Shown here in pieces: positions 1 through 6,052 of a DNA stretch of 7,584 nucleotides. Position 1 is the first letter of the stretch; each line of letters opens with the position of its first letter. A program made the translations under genes and the position numbers. The notes beneath the pieces were generated by a model. The model saw nothing but the letters and a program-made list of their open reading frames with translations, made no database searches and was not told the origin of the DNA. The stretch is from NCBI GenBank assembly GCA_947589335.1, contig CANPZH010000075.1:1-7584 (forward strand). Reading direction: 5' to 3'. This stretch comes from an uncultured Clostridia bacterium. Lineage in GTDB: Bacteria; Bacillota; Clostridia; Christensenellales; Borkfalkiaceae.

Positions 1-525
1 GAAGAAGTGGATGGCGTGATAGGGATCTCCGTTGATCTCGAGGACGTATTCCCCCGCGCTGCGCAGGGTAAAGGTGAGGGTGTTTTCGCCGAGATCGGCA
101 ATGGGCGTGACCTTCGCCGAAAACGGGCGCACGACGGAGGTATAGCCGATCTCCGTTTTCGGTTTGACGACGATCTCCGCCGCCCCGTCGAGCTCGAAAA
201 GGCACACCCCGCTCTCTGTTCTGCGGTAATTGTTCGGCGTCCAGCTCTGGGAAGTGTTCACGAGCACCGAATAGGCGGGCAGAAGCTCCCCCCCGCAGCG
301 GATCTCGGCGCCCTCGTAGCGTGCGGCGCCCTCGGGGATGTCGTAGATCCTCAAAGTCCCCCTCTTCTCCTCCGGCCCTGAAGGCTCTTCGGGCCCCGAG
401 GGCTCCTCGGTCTTCGGAGGGTCGGGAATTAGCGGCTCCTTGCCGGACTCGGAGGGGGATCCGCATCCGGCAAGAGCCGCTACGGCAAATAGGAGGATGA
501 TGAGAAATGCCGTCAGTTTCTTCAT
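1..525 (-). CDS. Secreted lipoprotein, N-terminal part (runs off left edge); possible carbohydrate-active protein
   Basis: The frame is open from ATG 525 to the window edge (175 codons, no stop), so the 3' end is missing. Residues 1-21 form a type II signal peptide: K2-K3, a hydrophobic run 4-17, and lipobox L18-A19-G20-C21, so Cys21 should be lipidated and the protein held on the outer face of the membrane. Residues 22-56 are a Pro/Glu/Ser linker with a repeated EEPSGP unit. A beta-rich region follows, ending near YVLEINGD and HAIHFF. From memory, that ending resembles N-terminal domains preceding right-handed beta-helix polysaccharide hydrolases or lyases; this is a weak inference and no catalytic residues are in view. 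The ATG lies one base after the stop of the ATPase gene (TGATATG arrangement), so translation is probably coupled. No strong Shine-Dalgarno sequence precedes it, which fits coupling. Another lipoprotein class remains possible. Confidence 0.8.
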   Translation of the reverse strand, partial: MKKLTAFLIILLFAVAALAGCGSPSESGKEPLIPDPPKTEEPSGPEEPSGPEEKRGTLRIYDIPEGAARYEGAEIRCGGELLPAYSVLVNTSQSWTPNNYRRTESGVCLFELDGAAEIVVKPKTEIGYTSVVRPFSAKVTPIADLGENTLTFTLRSAGEYVLEINGDPYHAIHFF

Positions 526-526
526 A

Positions 527-2839
527 TCAAGCGAATTTTATCCCGTGGACGCTGTCGTAAATGCTCGCCGCATTCAGATCCAATCCGAACGAGATCTCTT
601 CTTTTTCCCCCCGGTAGGGAAGGACGATCTGCGTGCCGAGACATTCGCAGCGCGCATACTGTTTCTTGCCGTAGTCAAAGCGTTCCAAAATTTTCGCCTT
701 GAGGTCCTCTCCCGCAGTGATGGCCTCCTCTCCGAAGAGAAGCGTGAGGTCCACGCCGAACAGCTTGCGGTCGCTCGCGCCGAGCAGACGCTTCAGAACG
801 GCGAAGGGACAGACGAGGGAGAGACCGCCGCATTCGACCGTGACGTCGATCTCCCGCCGCTCCTCCGCGGGCAGAGCTCTCTGCTCCTTTTTGGTCAGTT
901 TGTGTTTGCAGAGCTTGACGACGAAAGAATTTTGCGTATCGAGGGTGGGAAATACGACCTGTCCCCCGCGGAGCAGGGAGAGCGTGTGCCAGTCGATGCC
1001 GACGCGGTCTGCCCCCGCAAGGTCCGCGTTCAGCGCATACAGTTTTTGCGTCCCCACGCCAAGACGAACGAGCGTGCCCTCTTTGAGTCTCTCGCTCTCT
1101 ATGGGCGCCGCAGGATATTCTCCCCCCGCATACAGGGAAGAGGTGGGGAATACGGCGTCGAAGTCCCCCTCTGCGCCGAGCAGAGCGGGAGGGAGGGAGG
1201 CGCTCACGCCGCCGATCGTCATCTTGCCGTCTTTGACCGTGACGGGAATGTCGTTGTACCGCACAAGGCGGTCCATCACGCTCACTTCCGTCTCCGCGTC
1301 GAAGTAGTGCGCGTTCGCGAAATTCACCCCAACCTTGACGATCTCGCCGCTGCGGTGCGGGCACACCCCCGCCGCCTTGACGATGAAGGGATAGGTCCCG
1401 CTCTCGTAGTTCGTCTTGCTGTTTGTGTCGAAGTCGCAGTACAAAAGCGTCTCGCTGCCGAGCATCTCAACGCCCAAAACGACGCATTCGATCCCGTCTT
1501 CGGAGAGGAAAATATCCTCGGGCCTTATACCGAAGGTCACCTTCCCGCCCAAGTATTTGCGCTCGAACTTTTTCAGATGCTCCGCGGAGAAATACAGACG
1601 CTTGCCGCCCGCGAACGTCACGCAGGCGCGCTCTTTTTCGCAGGTCACGACCGCCTCGAAAAAATTCATGGAGGGCGTTCCGATGAACCCCGCGACGAAC
1701 AGATTCTTCGGGTGGGCATAGAGGTCGATGGGCGTATCGACCTGCTGGATGGTCCCCTTCTTCATCACGACGATGCGGTCCCCCATCGTCATCGCTTCGA
1801 CCTGATCGTGGGTCACATAGATGAAGGTCGTCTGAAGACGGTTGTGGAGCTTGGTGATCTCGCTGCGCATCTGCGTGCGGAGCTTTGCGTCGAGGTTGGA
1901 GAGCGGCTCGTCGAGCAAAAACACCTTGGGATCGCGCACCATGGCGCGCCCGAGCGCGACGCGCTGCCGCTGTCCGCCGCTCATGTCGCCCGGCTTGACG
2001 CCGAGGTAGTCACGAAGGTCGAGGATATCCGCGATCTCCACGACGCGGGTGTACATCTCCTCCCGCTGCACCCGCGCGGTACAGAGCGGTCTGAAGAGGT
2101 TATGGAGGAGAGAGATCGGGCGTTGGAGCGCCTTCTCCTCCCTCAGCCCCGCGATGTATTCGCGCCGGAGGGTGAGAAAATGAAATGGTTTCAGAAAAAA
2201 GTTCTTTGCGGAGCGGGGAAAGACCTCCCGGAGCTCTCTTTTGATCTCCGCCCGGTCCTCGGCGGAGAGAGCGATCTTCTTCCCGGCGCGGTAGCTCCTG
2301 CGCGTCTCTGCATTCCGCGCACGGGCGGCGCGGTATGCCTCATAGCTTTCCTTCCCTCTCTCTGCGGCCTTTTTCAGTTCCGCCTCGGAGAGTTCGGAAA
2401 CCTTCTTGTGCATCTCGAGGGCGTACTCCAGCTTCGCCGCCTGATAAAAGTATTTTTTCGTGCGGACGGGCGGGTATTTACGGTCGACGCGCCGATGGAG
2501 CGCCGCCTTCTGCGCCTTGGTGAGCTTGGCCATCTTGAGCGGGAACGCCATGTTGTCGGCGACCGTCATGTGCGGATAGAGCGCGTAGTTCTGAAAGACC
2601 ATCGCCGTGTCGCGGTCCTTGCAGTCCACGTCGTTGACGACGGCCTCGTCGATCTTGAGTTCCCCCGCCGTGATCTCCTCGAGCCCCGCGATCATGCGGA
2701 GAACGGTGGACTTCCCGCAGCCGGACGGACCGACAAAGACGACGAACTCCTTGTCGTTGATGTCCATCGAAAAATCATTGACGGCCTTCGTGCCGTTGGG
2801 ATAGACCTTATAGATGTTTTTCAGATGAAGACTTGCCAT
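527..2839 (-). CDS. ugpC: MsmX/UgpC/MalK-type sugar-importer ATPase, greatly enlarged (770 aa)
   Basis: This is the cytoplasmic ATPase subunit of a type I ABC importer for sugars or glycerol-phosphate-like substrates. All nucleotide-binding motifs are intact: Walker A GPSGCGKST (37-45), Q-loop Q83, signature MSGGQ (286-290), Walker B VFLLDEP (306-312), D-loop SNLD (314-317) and switch His344. A MalK-like regulatory (TOBE/OB) region follows, with FGIRPEDI (436-443) and an ending near HYFDAETE (511-518). Family members are usually about 360-380 aa. The excess comes from about 150 basic, probably helical residues (roughly 110-259) between Q-loop and signature, and from about 250 residues after 522. 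Start: ATG 2839 with GGGGAA about 5 bases upstream; the N-terminus aligns with the family. No permease or binding-protein gene is in view, so it may be a shared ATPase serving distant transporters, as MsmX does in Bacillus. The symbol is by family similarity only; substrate unknown. Confidence 0.9.
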   Translation of the reverse strand: MASLHLKNIYKVYPNGTKAVNDFSMDINDKEFVVFVGPSGCGKSTVLRMIAGLEEITAGELKIDEAVVNDVDCKDRDTAMVFQNYALYPHMTVADNMAFPLKMAKLTKAQKAALHRRVDRKYPPVRTKKYFYQAAKLEYALEMHKKVSELSEAELKKAAERGKESYEAYRAARARNAETRRSYRAGKKIALSAEDRAEIKRELREVFPRSAKNFFLKPFHFLTLRREYIAGLREEKALQRPISLLHNLFRPLCTARVQREEMYTRVVEIADILDLRDYLGVKPGDMSGGQRQRVALGRAMVRDPKVFLLDEPLSNLDAKLRTQMRSEITKLHNRLQTTFIYVTHDQVEAMTMGDRIVVMKKGTIQQVDTPIDLYAHPKNLFVAGFIGTPSMNFFEAVVTCEKERACVTFAGGKRLYFSAEHLKKFERKYLGGKVTFGIRPEDIFLSEDGIECVVLGVEMLGSETLLYCDFDTNSKTNYESGTYPFIVKAAGVCPHRSGEIVKVGVNFANAHYFDAETEVSVMDRLVRYNDIPVTVKDGKMTIGGVSASLPPALLGAEGDFDAVFPTSSLYAGGEYPAAPIESERLKEGTLVRLGVGTQKLYALNADLAGADRVGIDWHTLSLLRGGQVVFPTLDTQNSFVVKLCKHKLTKKEQRALPAEERREIDVTVECGGLSLVCPFAVLKRLLGASDRKLFGVDLTLLFGEEAITAGEDLKAKILERFDYGKKQYARCECLGTQIVLPYRGEKEEISFGLDLNAASIYDSVHGIKFA

Positions 2840-2864
2840 AGAATTCCCCGATTTTGATAGTTAC

Positions 2865-2893
2865 ATTTTAACGGTTTGTGAAAATTTTTTCCA
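2865..2893 (-). promoter_or_regulatory. Candidate sigma-A promoter for the ATPase-lipoprotein unit
   Basis: On the minus strand, TGGAAA (2888-2893) and TAAAAT (2865-2870) are separated by exactly 17 bases, matching the -35 and -10 consensus at 4 of 6 and 5 of 6 positions. The start of transcription would fall about 20 bases before the ATPase ATG. An overlapping alternative is TTCACA, 17 bases, TATCAA, which would leave a very short leader. The region is AT-rich against GC-rich surroundings, which supports a promoter here but does not fix which pair is used. Confidence 0.45.
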
Positions 2894-2897
2894 TGGG

Positions 2898-2915
2898 GTA
2901 AAACTGTAAAACTGT
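2898..2915. repeat. Short tandem repeat upstream of the ATPase promoter
   Basis: Two perfect copies of the 8-base unit GTAAAACT (plus-strand reading) are followed by GT. The array ends five bases upstream of the proposed -35 box of the ATPase gene. It could be a regulator site or simply chance in an AT-rich stretch. Confidence 0.4.
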
Positions 2916-3008
2916 CGAATAATCTGCTGATTTGTCCGATCCGCCCGTTTTCGGCGTCTCCCTCGGCGCAAAAAAGCTCCCGCAAACGCGGAAAACAAAA
3001 CCGCTGCA

Positions 3009-3047
3009 TAAAAAATCCCCCGAGGGCCGGTGAGCCCGCGGGAGATT
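3009..3047 (-). terminator. Strong intrinsic terminator after the Sel1/small-protein genes
   Basis: Read on the minus strand, arms 3034-3047 and 3014-3027 form a 14-pair stem with one mismatch and one G-U pair, around a six-base loop. The U-rich tail uses the T-run at 3010-3015, two of whose bases also close the stem. It lies about 55 bases after the stop of the 60-aa gene and before the ATPase promoter, so it separates the two transcription units. Confidence 0.85.
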
Positions 3048-3066
3048 CCCATACATTCTTCCCATG

Positions 3067-3088
3067 ATGAGAGCGCAGTGCCTCTCAT
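3067..3088. other. Small inverted repeat between stop codon and terminator
   Basis: ATGAGAG (3067-3073) and CTCTCAT (3082-3088) are perfect 7-base complements around an eight-base spacer. No U-run follows on either strand, so it is not a terminator by itself. It could be a 3'-end stabilising hairpin next to the real terminator, or a protein site. Confidence 0.4.
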
Positions 3089-3099
3089 GCCGGAAAGTC

Positions 3100-3282
3100 T
3101 TATCGGATCTGATATCTTCTCAGATCGAAGCCGAATCGTTTGGCATACTTCAAGAGCTCCTCGTCGGAAGCGCTTTCGATGTCGGTCAGATCGACGATCG
3201 CCAGCCCGAAGCCGCCGCCGAACATCGCCCCGAGGCATTCTTCCTTCAGATCGTATCTCAACTTGTCGAAATCGTAATCCAT
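3100..3282 (-). CDS. Small protein of unknown function (60 aa), partner of the Sel1 gene
   Basis: I do not recognise a named family. The protein has an acidic N-terminus, a Gly-rich hydrophobic centre (GAMFGGGFGLAIVDL, about 18-32) and a helical end (SDEELLKYAKRFG, about 39-51) finishing in RRYQIR. The pattern of a Gly/Ala-rich centre followed by DEEL and a short 'G-[IVF]-DL-x-x-Y' tail is like small hypothetical proteins I associate with gut Clostridia, but this is from memory. No signal peptide or clear transmembrane helix is seen. The start is well supported: AAGGTGAG lies five bases before the ATG, and the ATG is 16 bases after the Sel1 stop codon, so the two are cotranscribed. A strong terminator follows. 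Its role, such as partner or regulator of the Sel1 protein, is inferred from position only. Confidence 0.75.
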   Translation of the reverse strand: MDYDFDKLRYDLKEECLGAMFGGGFGLAIVDLTDIESASDEELLKYAKRFGFDLRRYQIR

Positions 3283-3298
3283 TGCTTCTCACCTTTTT

Positions 3299-4051
3299 TT
3301 ATTCGTCGTCATCGCCGTCATCCTCGGCGTTTTGACCGCTCATCATGGCGGCAAGCGCGGCACAAAACTCATCGTACCCCTCGGGAGCTATGTAGTCCTC
3401 TTCGCCAACATAATCATCGTCGATGTCCTGACCTTCCCACATGGGCGCGGTGCGCAATGCAAGTTTGGCAAGTTCGTGTCCGTGATCCGCAGCTTGTTTA
3501 TACCAATAGCGCGCCCTCTTTGCGTCGATCATTTTGTCGTCGTCATCCGTATAGGTATACATCTTCGCAACTTCATATTGGGTATCGGCATCGCCGTGAG
3601 CGGCGGCTTTCTCGCCCCATTCGAGTGCTTTATCGATATCCAATTCAACGCCATCGCCGAACTCGTAAAGTTTTGCAAGCGTAAATTCAGCGAGATTATA
3701 CCCCTGCTTGGCGGATTTTTGAACCCATTCGATCCCCAGTGGCTTATTCTCGTCGAGAAAATCTCCTCTCAAGAGAAAGCAACCATAGGAATGCTGCGAG
3801 GGCGCGTGACCGAGTTCAGCGCCTTGCTTATAATACTCGACCGCCTTTCTGCGATTTTTTCTGACACCTCGTCCGTGTTCATACGCAAGCGCGAGTACCC
3901 AGAGCGCGTCGCCGTAATCGTCCGCTTTCTTTGCGAGTTCTACCGCCGCTTGATAGAGCGGCTTCGCGGCTTCTTTGCCAAGAGAGTTTCCCTTCCTCAT
4001 GAATTCCGTTGCAAGATCGGTGATCGCCTTCGCATCCCCTCTCTGTGCCAC
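3299..4051 (-). CDS. Sel1-repeat (TPR-like) protein; N-terminus uncertain
   Basis: Sel1 repeats form paired helices that usually bind other proteins. At least four are visible, counting from the GTG: about 47-82 (ALAYEHGRGV, then KAVEYYKQGAELG), 82-117 (WVQKSAKQG), 118-153 (AKLYEFGDGV, then KALEWGEKAAAHG) and 154-191 (RARYWYKQAADHG). A degenerate helix pair precedes them. The C-terminal 40 or so residues are strongly acidic, ending in DDGDDDE. There is no signal peptide or membrane segment, so it is probably cytoplasmic. The only start codon in frame is GTG 4051, which has no Shine-Dalgarno sequence. The frame stays open upstream and still reads protein-like (EAIALSKIVAQRGD across the GTG), so the true start may lie further up or a one-base frameshift may be present. 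It follows the ROK gene by 131 bases without an evident terminator. Partner and process are unknown. Confidence 0.8.
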   Translation of the reverse strand: MAQRGDAKAITDLATEFMRKGNSLGKEAAKPLYQAAVELAKKADDYGDALWVLALAYEHGRGVRKNRRKAVEYYKQGAELGHAPSQHSYGCFLLRGDFLDENKPLGIEWVQKSAKQGYNLAEFTLAKLYEFGDGVELDIDKALEWGEKAAAHGDADTQYEVAKMYTYTDDDDKMIDAKRARYWYKQAADHGHELAKLALRTAPMWEGQDIDDDYVGEEDYIAPEGYDEFCAALAAMMSGQNAEDDGDDDE

Positions 4052-4182
4052 GATTTTTGAAAGCGCTATCGCTTCTTGGTCGTCTTTCTCTCTCCCGGCT
4101 TGGGAAAGGGATCCCGCATCGAGGATAGCGCCATTTTTTTGTGCGGGAAAAGAGCTGCGCCGAACGCTTCCGCGCCCGTATG

Positions 4183-5151
4183 TTACTTGTGCCCGATCCG
4201 TGTGCGGGCGTATTCCGCCGCCCCGTAGATCCCCGCGTCGTTCCCGAGGGACGCCGTGACGATTTCGAGGGGAGCGATCTCGGCGGGTGCGAAGAGATAT
4301 TTCCCGACAAATTTTCTGAGGGGCGCAAGGAGCGCCTCCCCCGCGCCCGAGATGCCGCCGCCCAAAATGATGACTTCGGGACGCAGGAGGTTCGCAAGGT
4401 CGACGATCCCCTCTCCGAGGTTTTCGACGTACCGCTTGATGACCCGTTTTGCGGACTTATCCCCGCGCGCAGCCGCGTCGAACGCCGTCCTCCCGGTGAC
4501 CTCTTCGGGGGATGCCGCCTCCTTCCACAGGAGGCTTGCGGGATCCTTCAGCATCGCCTTTGCGGTCTCGCGCTTGAGCGCCGTCGCCGAGGCGTAGCAC
4601 TCGAAGCAGCCCCGCCGTCCGCAGGTGCAGGGGATCCCTCCGCGGCGGATGACCATATGCCCGGGCTCCCCGCCCGCAGAGCGGAACCCCTCCACGAGTT
4701 TCCCGTCGAGGATGATCCCCCCGCCGATCCCCGTTCCGAGGGTGATCGTCACGCTGCTGCGGTATCTCTTTCCGCTCCCGTACACCGCTTCGCCGAGCGC
4801 CGCCGCGTTGGCGTCGTTCGTGACATAGACAGAGACGGGAAGACTGCCCTCCATGAGCTCCGCAAGCGGGACGTTCTCCCAGCCGAAATTGGGCCAGCGG
4901 ACGACCGTTCCCCTCCCGCTTTCGATCACGCCCGGGGAGCCGACGCCGACTGCGCCGATCTCCTCCCAGGAAAGCCCCGCCGCCGAGACGGCCTCGCCTG
5001 CGAGCCGTGCAAGGCGCTCCGCCGTCACGCGGGGACTGTCGGAAATGCTCGTTGCGGTGCGCCGGACGGGAGAAAGGCCGCCCGAAGGCAGCATGACCGC
5101 CGCCTTTGCGCTCATGCCGCCCAGATCGATCCCGACGACAGATTTCATCAT
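4183..5151 (-). CDS. ROK-family sugar kinase (glucokinase-like)
   Basis: ROK kinases phosphorylate hexoses with ATP in the cytoplasm. Numbering from ATG 5151 (322 aa, typical length), the phosphate-binding start is GIDLGG (7-12), the catalytic aspartate is D113 in TNDANAAALGE, and the glycine-rich ATP segment is LGTGIGGG (138-145). The ROK zinc site is H165 with C175, C177 and C182 (CTCGRRGC), and the sugar-binding E162 and E184 are present. A second glycine motif, ILGGGISG, is at 262-269. No N-terminal helix-turn-helix is present, so it is an enzyme rather than a ROK repressor. The residue after DLGG is Met instead of the usual Thr. Two adjacent ATGs (5151 and 5148) both suit the GAGGTGG ribosome site; the upstream open frame has no ROK similarity. 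It lies 50 bases after rhaD, so its substrate could be glucose or, by context, another sugar such as rhamnulose. The substrate is not readable from the sequence. Confidence 0.9.
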   Translation of the reverse strand: MMKSVVGIDLGGMSAKAAVMLPSGGLSPVRRTATSISDSPRVTAERLARLAGEAVSAAGLSWEEIGAVGVGSPGVIESGRGTVVRWPNFGWENVPLAELMEGSLPVSVYVTNDANAAALGEAVYGSGKRYRSSVTITLGTGIGGGIILDGKLVEGFRSAGGEPGHMVIRRGGIPCTCGRRGCFECYASATALKRETAKAMLKDPASLLWKEAASPEEVTGRTAFDAAARGDKSAKRVIKRYVENLGEGIVDLANLLRPEVIILGGGISGAGEALLAPLRKFVGKYLFAPAEIAPLEIVTASLGNDAGIYGAAEYARTRIGHK

Positions 5152-5166
5152 AGCCACCTCTTCGGT

Positions 5167-5183
5167 GCGGGGCGATCCCCCGC
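5167..5183 (-). promoter_or_regulatory. Intercistronic hairpin before the ROK gene
   Basis: GCGGGG and CCCCGC form a perfect six-pair stem around a five-base loop, ending 15 bases before ATG 5151 and just 5' of the ribosome site. The same stem with the same loop length occurs before rhaD. No U-run follows, so it is not a terminator. It might affect mRNA processing or translation of the kinase. Confidence 0.5.
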
Positions 5184-5201
5184 CGCATGGAAATTTTTCG
5201 T

Positions 5202-6008
5202 TCACGGATTCAGGATCCCCGCCTTCGGGGTGACCTTGAAGTAGTCCGCAAGCTGTTTGAGCTCCCCGTCGGTGATCGTGTTCACGCGGGGCAGACGGGA
5301 GGTGAGCAGATAGATCTGCGCCGCCTTTTCGACCGTCTCGATGAGCCCGAAGGTCTCGTCGAGGGTCCTGCCTGCGCCGTAGATCCCGTGCATCGACCAG
5401 ATGACGACCCGCGCGGACTGCATCTTCTCCGCCGTGGCTCTGCCGATCTCGTTCGTCCCGCAGAGCATCCACGGGAGGACCTCCACGCCGTCGGGGAAGA
5501 CGACGATGCACTCGGTGCTCATCTGCCAGAGGGTATGCGTGAACTTGTTGGTATCGAGCTCATGGACATAGGTCATGGCGATCGTGCTGGTCGGGTGCGA
5601 GTGCATGACGACGCGGTTCAAGGGATCCACCTTCAGCCGCGCGATGTGGCTCATGAGGTGCGCGGGAAGTTCGGAGGTGAATCTGCCGCCGTCCGAATAG
5701 CCCCAGAGGAGCTCCGCCGTCTTTCCGTCTTTGCCGATGCGGAAGATGCCGACGTTCTCCTCGGGATGTTCCTGCACGTTCTTGAAGTATCTGCCCGTTC
5801 CCGTCACCATGAAGCACTTGCCTGCGAGCTCGGAGGCGTCGAAGGAGATGGGGATCGTGCGGATGACATAGCTGAAATAGTCATCCATGTTTTCGTCGAG
5901 GAGGAGGGAGAGGTTTCCGCCGTTTCTCTCGTCCCAGCCGAGGCGGTACATATTCGCCGCCGTCTCGCAAAATTCTTTGAAAAACCCTGCATCGTAGATC
6001 CGTTTCAT
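5202..6008 (-). CDS. rhaD: Rhamnulose-1-phosphate aldolase
   Basis: This zinc-dependent class II aldolase cleaves L-rhamnulose-1-phosphate into dihydroxyacetone phosphate and L-lactaldehyde, the last shared step of L-rhamnose breakdown in the cytoplasm. At 268 aa it matches E. coli RhaD (274 aa) almost end to end: GWDERNGGNLS (24-34), GTGRYFKNVQ (70-79), TSELPAH (111-117), STECIVVFPDGV (164-175) and LDETFGLI (216-223). Zinc ligands are expected at H136 and H138 (MHSHPT) and H207 (SMHGIYG). E113 corresponds to the catalytic glutamate E117 of the E. coli enzyme, and E166 to E171. Start ATG 6008 has AGAGGA five bases upstream and the N-terminus aligns with the family. It is the first gene after a near-consensus promoter, and a ROK kinase follows. 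Isomerase, FGGY kinase and regulator genes of a classical rha operon are absent from the window. Confidence 0.95.
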   Translation of the reverse strand: MKRIYDAGFFKEFCETAANMYRLGWDERNGGNLSLLLDENMDDYFSYVIRTIPISFDASELAGKCFMVTGTGRYFKNVQEHPEENVGIFRIGKDGKTAELLWGYSDGGRFTSELPAHLMSHIARLKVDPLNRVVMHSHPTSTIAMTYVHELDTNKFTHTLWQMSTECIVVFPDGVEVLPWMLCGTNEIGRATAEKMQSARVVIWSMHGIYGAGRTLDETFGLIETVEKAAQIYLLTSRLPRVNTITDGELKQLADYFKVTPKAGILNP

Positions 6009-6022
6009 AGATATCCTCTCTT

Positions 6023-6039
6023 GCGGGGAACTGCCCCGC
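6023..6039 (-). promoter_or_regulatory. 5'-leader hairpin before rhaD
   Basis: GCGGGG and CCCCGC form a perfect six-pair stem around a five-base loop in the short leader of the rhaD transcript, 14 bases before the ATG and just 5' of AGAGGA. The stem is identical to that of the hairpin before the ROK gene. It may stabilise the mRNA 5' end or act in translation control. Confidence 0.5.
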
Positions 6040-6052
6040 GCTGTTCTTAAAT

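Noticed and set aside
2063..2512. Intein or mobile intron as the cause of the ATPase insertion
   Set aside because: No Cys/Ser at the left junction, no His-Asn at the right, and no endonuclease motif; the segment is an ordinary charged helical sequence in frame.
440..2857. Plus-strand open frame of 805 codons opposite the ATPase gene
   Set aside because: It is antisense to a gene with all ABC motifs intact. Its translation is rich in Arg, Val, Leu and His with no recognisable domain, as expected from the complement of GC-biased codons. No ribosome site supports it.
4111..4150. Terminator between the ROK and Sel1 genes (TCCCGCA/TGCGGGA pair flanking a T7 run)
   Set aside because: The loop is over 20 bases, and the A/T run lies inside the loop and not after the stem, so it does not fit an intrinsic terminator on either strand.
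4141..5244. Plus-strand frame of 367 codons opposite the ROK gene
   Set aside because: It is a shadow of the kinase gene: Arg/Ala/Pro-rich, no motif, no ribosome site.
5152..5511. N-terminal extension of the ROK frame to an ATG at 5511
   Set aside because: The extra 120 residues overlap rhaD, are Arg/Gly-rich without family similarity, and a good ribosome site sits before 5151/5148, where the ROK fold begins.
5187..6050. Plus-strand frame of 287 codons opposite rhaD
   Set aside because: It is the complement of a clear RhaD gene and has no recognisable domain.
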